A stretch of DNA of 64,000 nucleotides from NCBI GenBank assembly GCA_944323755.1, contig CALUTR010000003.1, positions 186,001 to 250,000 on the forward strand, given 5' to 3'. Below are positions 9,656 to 27,325 of the stretch, piece after piece. This stretch comes from an uncultured Helicobacteraceae bacterium. GTDB lineage: Bacteria; Campylobacterota; Campylobacteria; Campylobacterales; Helicobacteraceae. Each line of letters starts with the position of its first letter. Within the stretch, counting starts at the first letter, position 1. The position numbers were made by a program, and so were the translations under genes. The notes beneath the pieces were generated by a model that saw nothing but the letters and a program-made list of their open reading frames with translations, ran no database searches and had not been told where the DNA came from.

Positions 9656-9756
9656 TATGGCTTTATCATTGTTTTGGCTTTTAATTAAATTAAAGATAAT
9701 ATATTTTGTATTTTCATTTTAGATATTTATTAATTTTAGATATTTATTATTTATTC

Positions 9757-9786
9757 TTGACATATATATTATTATTTTGTTAGAAT
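9757..9786 (+). promoter_or_regulatory. Strong sigma-70-type promoter of the tRNA-tuf cluster
   Basis: TTGACA (9757-9762) and TAGAAT (9781-9786) are separated by 18 bases, ending 19 bases before the first tRNA. A full -35 match is rare in Helicobacter-type genomes and suits a heavily transcribed stable-RNA and translation-factor operon. Confidence 0.65.
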
Positions 9787-9805
9787 TCGAACTTTTAAAT
9801 TCTAT

Positions 9806-9881
9806 GCTGGTTTAGCTCAGTTGGTAGAGCAGCTGCCTTGTAAGCAGCAGGCCGGGGGTTCAAGTCCCTTAACCAGCTCCA
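9806..9881 (+). tRNA. tRNA-Thr (UGU)
   Basis: A complete cloverleaf is visible: acceptor GCTGGTT/AACCAGC, D stem GCTC/GAGC, anticodon stem GCTGC/GCAGC with loop CTTGTAA (anticodon TGT), and T arm GGGGG-TTCAAGT-CCCTT with two G-U pairs. CCA is encoded at 9879-9881. It is first of four tRNAs before tuf. Confidence 0.97.
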
Positions 9882-9932
9882 TACACTTTTAATTTTATAT
9901 TTTCAGTGTGTTACCAGTTCTAATGTTTTTTG

Positions 9933-10018
<86 letters not shown>

Positions 10019-10038
10019 TTATTTTGAATATGAGTGAT

Positions 10039-10115
10039 GCGGGAGTAGCTCAGTTGGCTAGAGCATCAGCCTTCCAAGCTGAGGGTCGCGGGTTCGAGCC
10101 CCGTCTCCCGCTCCA
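10039..10115 (+). tRNA. tRNA-Gly (UCC)
   Basis: Acceptor GCGGGAG pairs with CTCCCGC. Anticodon stem TCAGC/GCTGA encloses CTTCCAA, giving anticodon TCC. The T arm is GCGGG-TTCGAGC-CCCGT, and CCA is encoded. Confidence 0.97.
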
Positions 10116-10205
10116 AAAATATTAATTATATTCTGGGAGCTGAAATATTTCAAACATAGCTTCGTTGCAATATTTCATATTTCCAAAATATACTTTGATA
10201 ATTAT

Positions 10206-10280
10206 GCCCATATAGCTCAGTGGCAGAGCACTTCCTTGGTAAGGAAGAGGTCGGCGGTTCAATCCCGCTTGTGGGCTCCA
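10206..10280 (+). tRNA. tRNA-Thr (GGU)
   Basis: Acceptor GCCCATA pairs with TGTGGGC including one G-U. Anticodon stem CTTCC/GGAAG with loop TTGGTAA gives anticodon GGT. CCA is encoded at 10278-10280. The tuf start codon follows 35 bases later, the conserved tRNA-tuf arrangement. Confidence 0.97.
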
Positions 10281-10314
10281 GTTTTTATTTGTAATTTTAA
10301 TAAAGGAGAAAAAC

Positions 10315-11514
10315 ATGGCAAAAGAAAAATTTGTTAAAAATAAACCACATGTTAATGTTGGAACAATTGGGCACGTTGATCATGGTAAAACAACTTTGAG
10401 TGCAGCTATTTCTGCTGTTTTGTCATTAAAAGGTCTTGCTGAATTAAAAGACTATGATAATATAGATAATGCGCCTGAAGAGAAAGAAAGAGGTATTACT
10501 ATTGCAACTTCTCATATTGAGTATGAGACAGAAAATAGACATTATGCGCATGTAGATTGTCCAGGTCACGCTGATTATGTTAAAAATATGATTACAGGTG
10601 CTGCGCAAATGGATGGAGCAATTTTAGTTGTATCAGCTGCTGATGGTCCAATGCCGCAAACAAGAGAGCATATTCTTTTATCTCGCCAAGTTGGTGTTCC
10701 ATATATTGTCGTTTTCTTGAATAAACAAGATATGCTTGATGATCCAGATCTTTTAGAATTAGTTGAAATGGAAGTTAGAGAACTATTAAGCAAATATGAA
10801 TTCCCTGGTGATGATACACCAATTGTAGCTGGATCTGCATTAAAAGCATTAGAAGAAGCAAAGACAGGTCAAATTGGAGAATGGGGTGAAAAGATTCTAA
10901 AATTAATGGCTGAAGTTGATGCTTATATTCCAACTCCGCAAAGAGATACTGAAAAAACATTCCTTATGCCTGTAGAAGATGTGTTTTCAATTGCAGGTCG
11001 TGGAACTGTTGTAACAGGAAGAATTGAAAGAGGTGTAGTAAAAGTAGGTGATGAAGTAGAGATTGTTGGTATTAGAGATACTCAGAAAACTACAATCACT
11101 GGCGTAGAAATGTTTAGAAAAGAATTAGATAAAGGTGAAGCAGGTGATAATGTTGGTGTTCTTTTAAGAGGAACAAAAAAAGAGGAAGTCGAAAGAGGTA
11201 TGGTTCTTTGTAAGCCAGGCTCAATTACTCCTCATACTAAATTTGAAGGTGAAGTTTATGTTCTTTCAAAAGATGAAGGTGGAAGACATACTCCATTCTT
11301 TAATGGATATAGACCTCAATTCTATGTTAGAACTACAGATGTAACTGGTTCAATTGCTTTGCCTGATGGCGTTGAAATGGTTATGCCTGGTGATAATATT
11401 AAAATTACTGTTGAGCTTATAAACCCAATTGCCCTTGAAGAGGGAACTCGATTTGCTATCCGTGAAGGTGGTAGAACAGTTGGTGCTGGTGTTGTAACTA
11501 AGATACTTCAGTAA
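10315..11514 (+). CDS. tuf: Elongation factor Tu
   Basis: EF-Tu delivers aminoacyl-tRNA to the ribosome as a GTP complex. The 399-residue protein has all G-domain motifs near the N-terminus: GHVDHGKT (about residue 19), DCPGH (about 82), NKQD (about 137) and GSALKAL (about 175), then the two beta-barrel domains. It has a strong AAAGGAG site and follows the tRNA cluster. It is followed 12 bases later by rpmG, as in other epsilonproteobacteria. Only one tuf copy is in the window. Confidence 0.99.
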   Translation: MAKEKFVKNKPHVNVGTIGHVDHGKTTLSAAISAVLSLKGLAELKDYDNIDNAPEEKERGITIATSHIEYETENRHYAHVDCPGHADYVKNMITGAAQMDGAILVVSAADGPMPQTREHILLSRQVGVPYIVVFLNKQDMLDDPDLLELVEMEVRELLSKYEFPGDDTPIVAGSALKALEEAKTGQIGEWGEKILKLMAEVDAYIPTPQRDTEKTFLMPVEDVFSIAGRGTVVTGRIERGVVKVGDEVEIVGIRDTQKTTITGVEMFRKELDKGEAGDNVGVLLRGTKKEEVERGMVLCKPGSITPHTKFEGEVYVLSKDEGGRHTPFFNGYRPQFYVRTTDVTGSIALPDGVEMVMPGDNIKITVELINPIALEEGTRFAIREGGRTVGAGVVTKILQ

Positions 11515-11526
11515 GGAAAGTATTTT

Positions 11527-11685
11527 ATGAAAATAAAAGTTGGATTAAAATGTGTAGAGTGTGGTGATATAAATTATAGCACTACAAAAAATGCTAAAAC
11601 AAATGTAGAAAAACTGGAGCTCAAGAAATTTTGTCCTAGATTGAATAAGCATACTATTCATAAAGAGGTAAAGCTTAAGAGTTAA
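11527..11685 (+). CDS. rpmG: 50S ribosomal protein L33
   Basis: This 52-residue reading frame from ATG 11527 contains CVEC and a later [13 protein letters not shown] segment, which identifies L33. The N-terminal CxxC is present but the second half of the zinc ribbon has only one Cys (FCP), so this appears to be an incomplete zinc-binding form. It lies between tuf and tRNA-Trp in the conserved tuf-rpmG-trnW-secE-nusG order. Confidence 0.93.
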   Translation: MKIKVGLKCVECGDINYSTTKNAKTNVEKLELKKFCPRLNKHTIHKEVKLKS

Positions 11686-11690
11686 AAATA

Positions 11691-11709
11691 TACGAGGTTT
11701 AGCCTCGTA
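11691..11709 (+). terminator. Hairpin between rpmG and tRNA-Trp
   Basis: TACGAGG and CCTCGTA form a perfect seven-base-pair stem with loop TTTAG, five bases after the rpmG stop. There is no U tract (TCTT follows), so it may be a processing or attenuation hairpin at the mRNA/tRNA boundary instead of a full terminator. Confidence 0.55.
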
Positions 11710-11713
11710 TCTT

Positions 11714-11789
11714 AGGTCAGTAGCTCCAATGGTAGAGCATCGGTCTCCAAAACCGACTGTTGGGGGTTCGAGTCCCTCCTGGCCTGCCA
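11714..11789 (+). tRNA. tRNA-Trp (CCA)
   Basis: Acceptor AGGTCAG pairs with CTGGCCT, anticodon stem TCGGT/ACCGA with loop CTCCAAA gives anticodon CCA, and the 3' CCA is encoded at 11787-11789. Position between rpmG and secE is conserved. Confidence 0.97.
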
Positions 11790-11852
11790 TTTATTTAGCG
11801 GTTGTTTGTGGATATAGCTATATGTTTTCACTATATTTAATTTGGAGATTTA

Positions 11853-12032
11853 ATGAAGAGGCTATTTGTATTTTATAGAATGGCAAGAGAAGAGTTAGAT
11901 AAAGTAATTTTTCCAACAAAAGAACAAATTAGAAATGCTTCTATATCTGTGCTTGTTGTTGTTACAGTGATTGCTTTATTTTTAGCATTGATTGGTGCTA
12001 TTTTTGGTGCTATTGCTTCTAGTATTTTATAG
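11853..12032 (+). CDS. secE: Preprotein translocase subunit SecE
   Basis: This 59-residue protein is the minimal single-helix SecE that clamps SecY. It has the amphipathic motif REELDKVIFPTKEQI followed by one membrane helix (about residues 32-55). The ATG at 11853 follows TTTGGAGA. It sits directly before nusG, which is the universal bacterial order. Confidence 0.95.
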   Translation: MKRLFVFYRMAREELDKVIFPTKEQIRNASISVLVVVTVIALFLALIGAIFGAIASSIL

Positions 12033-12047
12033 ATTTGAGGTTATGTT

Positions 12048-12578
12048 ATGGCATTAGAGTGGTATGCAATTCAGACATATTCTGGTAGTGAAAAATCAGT
12101 AAAACTAGCAATTGAAAATCTGCTTCGTGAGACTAAATTATTAGACAAAATGGAGCAAATAGTTGTGCCCACAGAAGATATAGTAGAGTTCAAAAATAAT
12201 AAACGAAAAATAACTGCAAGAAGTTTATATCCGGGCTATGTGTTTATAAAAATTGATTTAAGCACAGAGTTGTGGCATATGATACAATCGTTGCCTAGAG
12301 TAGGGCGTTTTATTGGTGAATCTAAGAAACCGACGCCATTAAGTCAAAAAGATATTGATATGATTTTGGAAAAGGTTCATAATCGTGCTGCTCCAAAACC
12401 AAAAGTATCTTTCTTGCCAGGTGAGTTTGTCCGCATTATTGATGGGGCGTTTTTGAATTTTACTGCAACAGTTGAAGAGTATGATATGGAGCATAGAAAG
12501 TTAAAGTTAAATATTTCTATCTTTGGTAGAAATACGCCAATTGAGATTTCAGATTCTCAAGTAGAAAAAATAGTATAA
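12048..12578 (+). CDS. nusG: Transcription termination/antitermination protein NusG
   Basis: NusG binds RNA polymerase and couples it to Rho or the ribosome. The 176-residue protein has the NGN domain (WYAIQTYSGSEK at the start, LYPGYVFIKI near 65) and a C-terminal KOW motif (LPGEFVRIIDGAF near 125). Length is normal. It begins 16 bases after secE and ends 12 bases before rplK. Confidence 0.97.
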   Translation: MALEWYAIQTYSGSEKSVKLAIENLLRETKLLDKMEQIVVPTEDIVEFKNNKRKITARSLYPGYVFIKIDLSTELWHMIQSLPRVGRFIGESKKPTPLSQKDIDMILEKVHNRAAPKPKVSFLPGEFVRIIDGAFLNFTATVEEYDMEHRKLKLNISIFGRNTPIEISDSQVEKIV

Positions 12579-12590
12579 GGAGAGTTTAAA

Positions 12591-13016
12591 ATGGCAAAAA
12601 AAGTAGTAGGTGAGTTAAAGCTTCAAATTCCAGCAGGTAAAGCTAATCCATCACCTCCAGTTGGTCCAGCGCTTGGTCAAAGAGGTGTTAATATTATGGA
12701 ATTTTGTAAAGCTTTTAATGAGAAAACAAAAGATATGGGAGATTTTAATATTCCTGTTATTATTACTGTTTATCAAGATAAAAGCTTTAGTTTTATTACA
12801 AAAAAGCCACCGGTTACAGATTTAATAAAAAAAGAAGCCAATATCAAAAAAGGATCTGATAATCCTCTAAAAAATAAAATAGGCAAACTTACTCAAAATC
12901 AAATTGAATCTATTGCTAAGTTAAAAATGGAAGATTTGAATGCTAATGATTTAGAAGCTGCTAAGAAGATAGTATCTGGTAGTGCTAGAAGCATGGGCAT
13001 AGAAATAGTTGATTAA
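12591..13016 (+). CDS. rplK: 50S ribosomal protein L11
   Basis: L11 forms the GTPase-associated centre with 23S rRNA. The 141-residue protein has the conserved [25 protein letters not shown] near the N-terminus and the RNA-binding C-terminal domain with [13 protein letters not shown]. It starts after AGGAGAG and precedes rplA. Confidence 0.97.
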   Translation: MAKKVVGELKLQIPAGKANPSPPVGPALGQRGVNIMEFCKAFNEKTKDMGDFNIPVIITVYQDKSFSFITKKPPVTDLIKKEANIKKGSDNPLKNKIGKLTQNQIESIAKLKMEDLNANDLEAAKKIVSGSARSMGIEIVD

Positions 13017-13034
13017 TATTTTTTGGGAGTTATT

Positions 13035-13736
13035 ATGAAAAAAATTGCTAAAAGATTGCAAAATCTTCAAACAAAGATAGAGAAGGGTAAAATTTATGAT
13101 TTAGACAGTGCTACTACTTTAGTGAAGTCATTAGTTTCTGCAAAATTTGATGAAACTGTTGAAATTGCTATGAAACTTGGTGTCGATCCAAGACATGCTG
13201 ATCAAATGATTAGAGGTGCTGTTGTTCTACCACATGGCACTGGTAAAATGGTTAGAGTTGCTGTTTTTGCCAAAGGATTAAAGGCTGATGAAGCGAAAAA
13301 TGCTGGTGCTGATATTGTTGGTGATGATGATCTTGTAGAAGAAATAAAGAATGGCAATTTAAATTTTGATATGGTTATTGCTACTCCGGATATGATGGCT
13401 ATGGTAGGTAAAGTTGGTAAGATTTTAGGCCCAAAGGGTTTAATGCCAAATCCAAAAACTGGAACTGTAACTCTAGATATTGCTAAAGCTGTTAGTAATG
13501 CAAAAAGTGGTCAAGTTAATTTTAGGGTTGATAAAAAAGGAAATATCCATGCACCACTTGGAAAAGCTAGTTTTGAAGCAAGCAAAATAAAAGATAATTT
13601 AATTGAACTAGTAAAGACTATCAATAGATTAAAACCTGCAAGTGCAAAAGGTAAGTATATTAGAAAAACATCTATATCTTTAACTATGAGTCCATCAGTA
13701 GAAATAGATTCTCAAGAATTGATTGATATTAAATAG
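13035..13736 (+). CDS. rplA: 50S ribosomal protein L1
   Basis: L1 forms the ribosomal L1 stalk and in many bacteria represses its own operon. The 233-residue form from ATG 13035 ([11 protein letters not shown]) is chosen because the TTGGGAG ribosome site directly precedes it. A TTG at 13023 would add four residues and overlap that site. Family words include VPRHADQM-like [21 protein letters not shown] and [15 protein letters not shown]. Confidence 0.97.
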   Translation: MKKIAKRLQNLQTKIEKGKIYDLDSATTLVKSLVSAKFDETVEIAMKLGVDPRHADQMIRGAVVLPHGTGKMVRVAVFAKGLKADEAKNAGADIVGDDDLVEEIKNGNLNFDMVIATPDMMAMVGKVGKILGPKGLMPNPKTGTVTLDIAKAVSNAKSGQVNFRVDKKGNIHAPLGKASFEASKIKDNLIELVKTINRLKPASAKGKYIRKTSISLTMSPSVEIDSQELIDIK

Positions 13737-13760
13737 TATTGTTTGTTTATCTTAGGCTGA

Positions 13761-13820
13761 AGACTACAAGGGGTATCCTTAATTCTTTATTTTATATAAA
13801 GTCCTTGTATAGGTTAGTCT
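13761..13820 (+). promoter_or_regulatory. L10-type autoregulatory leader of rplJL
   Basis: The 97-base gap before rplJ contains nested pairing. AGACTA (13761-13766) pairs with TAGTCT (13815-13820), and CAAGG (13767-13771) with CCTTG (13803-13807), leaving an internal bulge on the 3' side. This position and shape match the L10 leader, where the L10-L7/L12 complex binds its mRNA and blocks translation. The AGGAGG ribosome site follows at once. Confidence 0.6.
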
Positions 13821-13833
13821 GAAAGGAGGAAAT

Positions 13834-14310
13834 ATGACAAAGCAAGATAAGGCAAAACTTATTGAGCAACTTAGTTCTAGCTTTTTATATTCTAATATCA
13901 TTATTTGTGATTATAAAGGGCTTAGTGTAAAAGAATTAGAAGTTTTAAGAAGAAGCGCTTTACAATCTGATTCTAAAGTTCAAGTAATCAAAAATAAATT
14001 AGCAAGTATTGCATTTAAGAATGCTAATATTGAAGGCATCACATTGAAAGATACTAATATCTTTTTATGGGGTAAAGATCAGATAGCTTTAGCAAAAAGT
14101 GCTCAAAAATTTGCAGATGCAAATAAAGAAAAATTTGTTATCAAAGCTGGTTTTTTTGATGGTAAAGCAGTAGATTCTAATCATATAGAATCTATATCTA
14201 AGCTACCAAGCAAAGAAGAGCTAATAGGTATGTTGTTATCTGTATGGACTGCTCCAGCAAGATATTTTGTAACAGGATTAGATAATTTAAGAAAAAGCAA
14301 AGAAGCTTAA
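13834..14310 (+). CDS. rplJ: 50S ribosomal protein L10
   Basis: L10 anchors the L7/L12 stalk on 23S rRNA. The 158-residue protein has the N-terminal [21 protein letters not shown] and the helix that binds L7/L12 dimers at its C-terminus. It is preceded by an unusually strong AAAGGAGG and the leader hairpin, and followed 28 bases later by rplL. Confidence 0.96.
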   Translation: MTKQDKAKLIEQLSSSFLYSNIIICDYKGLSVKELEVLRRSALQSDSKVQVIKNKLASIAFKNANIEGITLKDTNIFLWGKDQIALAKSAQKFADANKEKFVIKAGFFDGKAVDSNHIESISKLPSKEELIGMLLSVWTAPARYFVTGLDNLRKSKEA

Positions 14311-14338
14311 TATTTTTTAAAATTTTTAGGAGATAAAA

Positions 14339-14716
14339 ATGGCTATAACAAAAGAAGAAGTTTTAGAATTTATTTCTAATTTATCAGTATTGGAATTGTC
14401 AGAATTAGTAAAAGAATTTGAAGAGAAATTTGGTGTTAGTGCAGCTCCAACTGTTGTTGCTGGTGCTGGTGTTGCAGCTGGTGGTGCAGCAACGGCGGAA
14501 GAGAAAACTGAATTTAGCGTTATTATCACAGATAGTGGTGATAAGAAAATTAATGTCATTAAGGTTGTTAGAGAAGTTACAGGTCTTGGCTTAAAAGAAG
14601 CAAAAGATGCTACTGAGCAAGTTCCTCATACATTAAAAGAAGGTGTGAGTAAAGATGAAGCAGAAGATATTAAGAAAAAACTCGAAGAAGCTGGAGCAAA
14701 AGTAGAGATTAGATAA
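14339..14716 (+). CDS. rplL: 50S ribosomal protein L7/L12
   Basis: This 125-residue acidic stalk protein recruits translation GTPases. The N-terminal dimerisation region is followed by an Ala/Gly-rich hinge (near 38-55) and the C-terminal domain containing [20 protein letters not shown]. It is the last ribosomal protein gene before rpoBC. Confidence 0.98.
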   Translation: MAITKEEVLEFISNLSVLELSELVKEFEEKFGVSAAPTVVAGAGVAAGGAATAEEKTEFSVIITDSGDKKINVIKVVREVTGLGLKEAKDATEQVPHTLKEGVSKDEAEDIKKKLEEAGAKVEIR

Positions 14717-14737
14717 TCTGCTATATAGCTTTGTTGT

Positions 14738-14760
14738 ATTAGAAGCTTTGTGCTTCTAAT
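14738..14760 (+). terminator. Attenuator-like hairpin between rplL and rpoBC
   Basis: ATTAGAAGC (14738-14746) and GCTTCTAAT (14752-14760) form a perfect nine-base-pair stem with a five-base loop, 22 bases after the rplL stop. No run of U follows. By analogy with the rplL-rpoB attenuator of E. coli it may lower polymerase expression relative to ribosomal proteins. Confidence 0.6.
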
Positions 14761-14780
14761 TCTTATACGCTGGGTGCTTA

Positions 14781-14811
14781 AATATTTTAAATAAATTCTA
14801 TTTAAAATATT
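14781..14811 (+). repeat. Perfect 13-bp inverted repeat upstream of rpoBC
   Basis: AATATTTTAAATA (14781-14793) and its exact reverse complement (14799-14811) are separated by AATTC. It is the second stem in the rplL-rpoBC gap. A longer partner pair (CTTAAATATT near 14778 and AATATTTAAG near 14827) could compete with it. Confidence 0.7.
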
Positions 14812-14857
14812 TCAATCAAATTTAGAATATTTAAGAAATCTAAACTACTTATTATGA

Positions 14858-23527
<8,670 letters not shown>

Positions 23528-23536
23528 ACTTATAAT

Positions 23537-23597
23537 ATGCTTATTTTAAGATAAATAAAAGATTTTATTCTATACAATAAGCATTTTTAAAATTTTT
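23537..23597 (+). terminator. Nested hairpin and T tracts after rpoBC
   Basis: ATGCTTATT (23537-23545) pairs exactly with AATAAGCAT (23576-23584). Inside it AATAAAA pairs with TTTTATT around 23554-23569. T-rich sequence (TTTTT, then TTTTTT near 23597) follows the outer stem, as expected for an intrinsic terminator or strong attenuator ahead of rpsL. Confidence 0.6.
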
Positions 23598-23613
23598 TGA
23601 TTAAGGAAAAGTC

Positions 23614-24000
23614 GTGCCAACTATAAATCAGTTAATAAGAAATGAAAGGAAAAAGATCTCCAAACAATCAAAATCACCTGCATTGATGGAGTGTCCGCAA
23701 AGAAGAGGTGTTTGCACTCGTGTTTATACAACTTCACCTAAAAAGCCTAACTCGGCTTTAAGAAAAGTTGCGAAAGTAAAATTAACAAGTAAAATAGAGG
23801 TTATTAGTTATATTCCTGGTGAAGGCCATAATTTGCAAGAACACTCTATTGTTTTAGTTAGAGGTGGAAGGGTTAAGGATTTACCTGGTGTTAAATATCA
23901 TATAGTTAGAGGTGCTCTTGATACAGCTGGTGTTGCTAAGAGAACAGTATCTAGAAGTAAATATGGTGCAAAAAAAGCAAAAGCAGAATCTAAAAAGTAA
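23614..24000 (+). CDS. rpsL: 30S ribosomal protein S12
   Basis: S12 is a decoding-centre protein. The 128-residue product starts at GTG 23614 (MPTINQLIR), with AAGGAAA upstream. [14 protein letters not shown] and [11 protein letters not shown] are wild-type at the lysines (K43 and K88 in E. coli numbering) where streptomycin resistance usually arises. It starts the str-type set rpsL-rpsG-fusA. Confidence 0.98.
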   Translation: MPTINQLIRNERKKISKQSKSPALMECPQRRGVCTRVYTTSPKKPNSALRKVAKVKLTSKIEVISYIPGEGHNLQEHSIVLVRGGRVKDLPGVKYHIVRGALDTAGVAKRTVSRSKYGAKKAKAESKK

Positions 24001-24477
<477 letters not shown>

Positions 24478-24489
24478 TTGGAGTATAAA

Positions 24490-26568
24490 ATGGCAAGAAA
24501 AACTCCACTACATATGCTAAGAAACATAGGTATTGCAGCTCATATTGATGCTGGTAAAACCACTACATCTGAAAGAATTTTATTTTATACAGGCGTTAGT
24601 CATAAAATTGGTGAGGTGCACGATGGTGCAGCTACAATGGACTGGATGGAGCAAGAAAAGGAAAGAGGAATTACGATTACTTCCGCTGCTACTACTTGCT
24701 TTTGGAAAAATTATCAAATTAATTTGATAGATACTCCTGGGCACGTGGATTTTACAATTGAAGTTGAAAGATCTATGCGTGTTTTAGATGGTGCTGTTGC
24801 TGTATTTTGTTCCGTTGGAGGAGTGCAACCTCAAAGTGAAACAGTTTGGAGACAAGCAAATAAATATGGCGTTCCAAGACTAGTATTTGTTAATAAAATG
24901 GATAGAATTGGCGCTAATTTTTATAATGTTGAGAATCAAATTTCTCAGAGATTGAAGTCGAGACCTGTTCCAATTGCACTCCCAATAGGTGCAGAAGATA
25001 GTTTTAAAGGTTTAGTAGATTTAGTAGAGATGAAAAGCTATATTTGGAATGATGAAACAATGGGTGCAAAGTATGATATTGTGGATATTCCAGAAGATAT
25101 GAAAGATATTGTTAGCACATATAGAGAGAAAATGATTGAAGCTGCAGCAGAGCAAGATGAAGCTTTAATGGAGAAATATTTAAATGGCGAAGAGTTAAGC
25201 AAAGATGATATTAAAAAAGGTTTGAAAGCTGGGTGTTTAAATATGTCTATTGTTCCTATGCTTTGTGGATCAAGTTTTAAGAATAAAGGCGTTCAAACTC
25301 TTTTAGATGCAGTTATTGATTATTTACCATCTCCTACAGAGGTTGCGGATATTAGAGGTATTGATGCAAAGACTGATGAAGAAATACAAGTAAAATCTGG
25401 TGATAATGGTGAATTTGCTGGTCTTGCATTTAAAATTATGACAGATCCTTTTGTTGGGCAATTGACATTTGTTAGGGTTTATAGAGGATCTATTGAGAGT
25501 GGTAGCTATGTTTATAATTCAACAAAGAAAACAAAAGAAAGAGTCGGAAGACTTTTAAAGATGCACTCTAATAAAAGAGAAGATATCAAGGAAGTATATT
25601 CTGGAGAGATTTGTGCATTTGTGGGATTAAAGGATACATTAACAGGTGATACTTTATGTTCTGATAAAGATCCAGTTATTTTGGAGAGGATGGAGTTTCC
25701 AGATCCAGTTATTTCTATTGCTGTTGAACCAAAAACAAAAGCAGATCAAGAAAAAATGTCTTTAGCATTAGCAAAATTAGCTGAAGAAGATCCAAGCTTT
25801 AGAGTAAAAACTGATGAAGAAACAGGACAGACAATCATTTCTGGTATGGGTGAGCTTCACTTAGAAATTATTGTTGATAGAATGAAAAGGGAGTTCAAGG
25901 TTGAAGCAGAAGTTGGTCAGCCACAAGTTGCATTTAGGGAAACTATAAGGTCTAGCGTTCAAAAAGAGTATAAATATGCTAAACAATCTGGTGGTAGAGG
26001 TCAATATGGTCATGTATTTATTAAAATGGAGCCAACAGAGCCAGGTAGTGGATACAAATTTATTAATGAAATAAGCGGTGGTGTGATTCCAAAAGAATAT
26101 ATTCCAGCGGTAGACAAGGGTATTCAAGAAGCAATGCAAAGTGGTGTATTGGCTGGATATCCAGTTGTTGATTTTCAAGTTACATTATATGATGGCAGTT
26201 ATCACGATGTTGATAGTTCGGAAATGGCATTTAAGATCGCAGCTTCTATGGCATTTAAAGAGGCATCAAAAAGCGCATCTCCAGTTCTTTTAGAGCCAAT
26301 TACAAAGGTTGAAGTTGAAGTTCCTGAAGAATATATGGGTGATGTAATAGGGGATTTAAATAGAAGAAGAGGACAAATTAATTCTATGGATGATAGAATG
26401 GGCATTAAGATAATTAATGCTTTTGTTCCTCTAGCAGAGATGTTTGGGTATTCTACAGATTTACGATCTGCCACTCAAGGTCGTGGAAGTTATAGTATGG
26501 AATTTGATCATTATGGTGAAGTGCCTTCAAATATTGCAAAAGGTATCATAGAAAAAAGGCAATCATAA
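24490..26568 (+). CDS. fusA: Elongation factor G
   Basis: EF-G is the translocation GTPase. The ATG at 24490 gives 692 residues starting [29 protein letters not shown] at 24478 adjoins the rpsG stop and would remove the ribosome site GGAG, so the ATG is preferred. G motifs [17 protein letters not shown] and NKMDR are all near the N-terminus. Length and the C-terminal QLxGRG-like [11 protein letters not shown] are normal. Confidence 0.98.
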   Translation: MARKTPLHMLRNIGIAAHIDAGKTTTSERILFYTGVSHKIGEVHDGAATMDWMEQEKERGITITSAATTCFWKNYQINLIDTPGHVDFTIEVERSMRVLDGAVAVFCSVGGVQPQSETVWRQANKYGVPRLVFVNKMDRIGANFYNVENQISQRLKSRPVPIALPIGAEDSFKGLVDLVEMKSYIWNDETMGAKYDIVDIPEDMKDIVSTYREKMIEAAAEQDEALMEKYLNGEELSKDDIKKGLKAGCLNMSIVPMLCGSSFKNKGVQTLLDAVIDYLPSPTEVADIRGIDAKTDEEIQVKSGDNGEFAGLAFKIMTDPFVGQLTFVRVYRGSIESGSYVYNSTKKTKERVGRLLKMHSNKREDIKEVYSGEICAFVGLKDTLTGDTLCSDKDPVILERMEFPDPVISIAVEPKTKADQEKMSLALAKLAEEDPSFRVKTDEETGQTIISGMGELHLEIIVDRMKREFKVEAEVGQPQVAFRETIRSSVQKEYKYAKQSGGRGQYGHVFIKMEPTEPGSGYKFINEISGGVIPKEYIPAVDKGIQEAMQSGVLAGYPVVDFQVTLYDGSYHDVDSSEMAFKIAASMAFKEASKSASPVLLEPITKVEVEVPEEYMGDVIGDLNRRRGQINSMDDRMGIKIINAFVPLAEMFGYSTDLRSATQGRGSYSMEFDHYGEVPSNIAKGIIEKRQS

Positions 26569-26571
26569 TTA

Positions 26572-27321
26572 ATGAAAATGATCTCTTGGAATGTAAATGG
26601 GCTTCGTGCCTGTATGAATAAAGGTTTCCAAGATTTTTTTGATAGTGTAGATTCTGATATATTTTGCATTCAAGAAACAAAAATGCAACAAGAGCAATCT
26701 ACATTTGATTTTCCTAATTATTATAGTTTTTGGAATAGTGCTGTTAAAAAAGGCTATTCTGGAACGCTAATACTCTCTAAGATGAAACCAATTTCTCAAA
26801 CTTATGGTATTAATATTGAAAAACACGATAATGAAGGTCGTGTAATCACACTTGAATTTGAAGATTTTTATTTAATTAATGTATATACACCAAATTCTCA
26901 GAGGGAGCTTACTAGGCTAGATTATAGAATGGAATGGGAAGATGACTTTAGGTCTTATTTGCTCTCTTTTTCAAAACCTGTTGTTGTGTGTGGAGATTTG
27001 AATGTTGCTCATAGAGAGATTGATTTAAAACATCCAAAACAAAATACAAAAAATGCAGGTTTTACAAAAGAGGAGCGAGAAAAATTTAATATTTTGCTTG
27101 ATTCTGGTTTTGTTGATAGCTATAGGTATCTTTATCCAGACAAAACTGATGCATATACTTGGTGGTCTTATATGGCTAATGCACGTGCTAAAAATGTTGG
27201 TTGGCGTATAGATTATTTTTTATTATCTCATTCATTGAAAGATCATTTAAAAGAAGCTGATATTTATAGTGATATTTATGGAAGTGATCATTGCCCAGTT
27301 GGGATTACTTTAGATATTTAA
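26572..27321 (+). CDS. xth: Exodeoxyribonuclease III / AP endonuclease
   Basis: This Mg-dependent endonuclease cuts at abasic sites in base excision repair. The 249-residue protein has the exonuclease III signatures WNVNGLRAC at the N-terminus, FCIQETKMQ with the catalytic Glu, GDLNVAHREID, RIDYFLLS, and the final SDHCPVG His. It begins four bases after fusA and is followed four bases later by polA. Confidence 0.96.
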   Translation: MKMISWNVNGLRACMNKGFQDFFDSVDSDIFCIQETKMQQEQSTFDFPNYYSFWNSAVKKGYSGTLILSKMKPISQTYGINIEKHDNEGRVITLEFEDFYLINVYTPNSQRELTRLDYRMEWEDDFRSYLLSFSKPVVVCGDLNVAHREIDLKHPKQNTKNAGFTKEEREKFNILLDSGFVDSYRYLYPDKTDAYTWWSYMANARAKNVGWRIDYFLLSHSLKDHLKEADIYSDIYGSDHCPVGITLDI

Positions 27322-27325
27322 ATCA

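Noticed and set aside
8409..9805. Mobile element or phage att site next to the tRNA cluster
   Set aside because: No integrase, direct repeat of a tRNA end or composition shift is visible; the tRNAs lead into tuf as in other members of the group.
13023..13034. TTG start adding four residues to L1
   Set aside because: The ribosome site overlaps it; ATG 13035 gives the standard L1 start.
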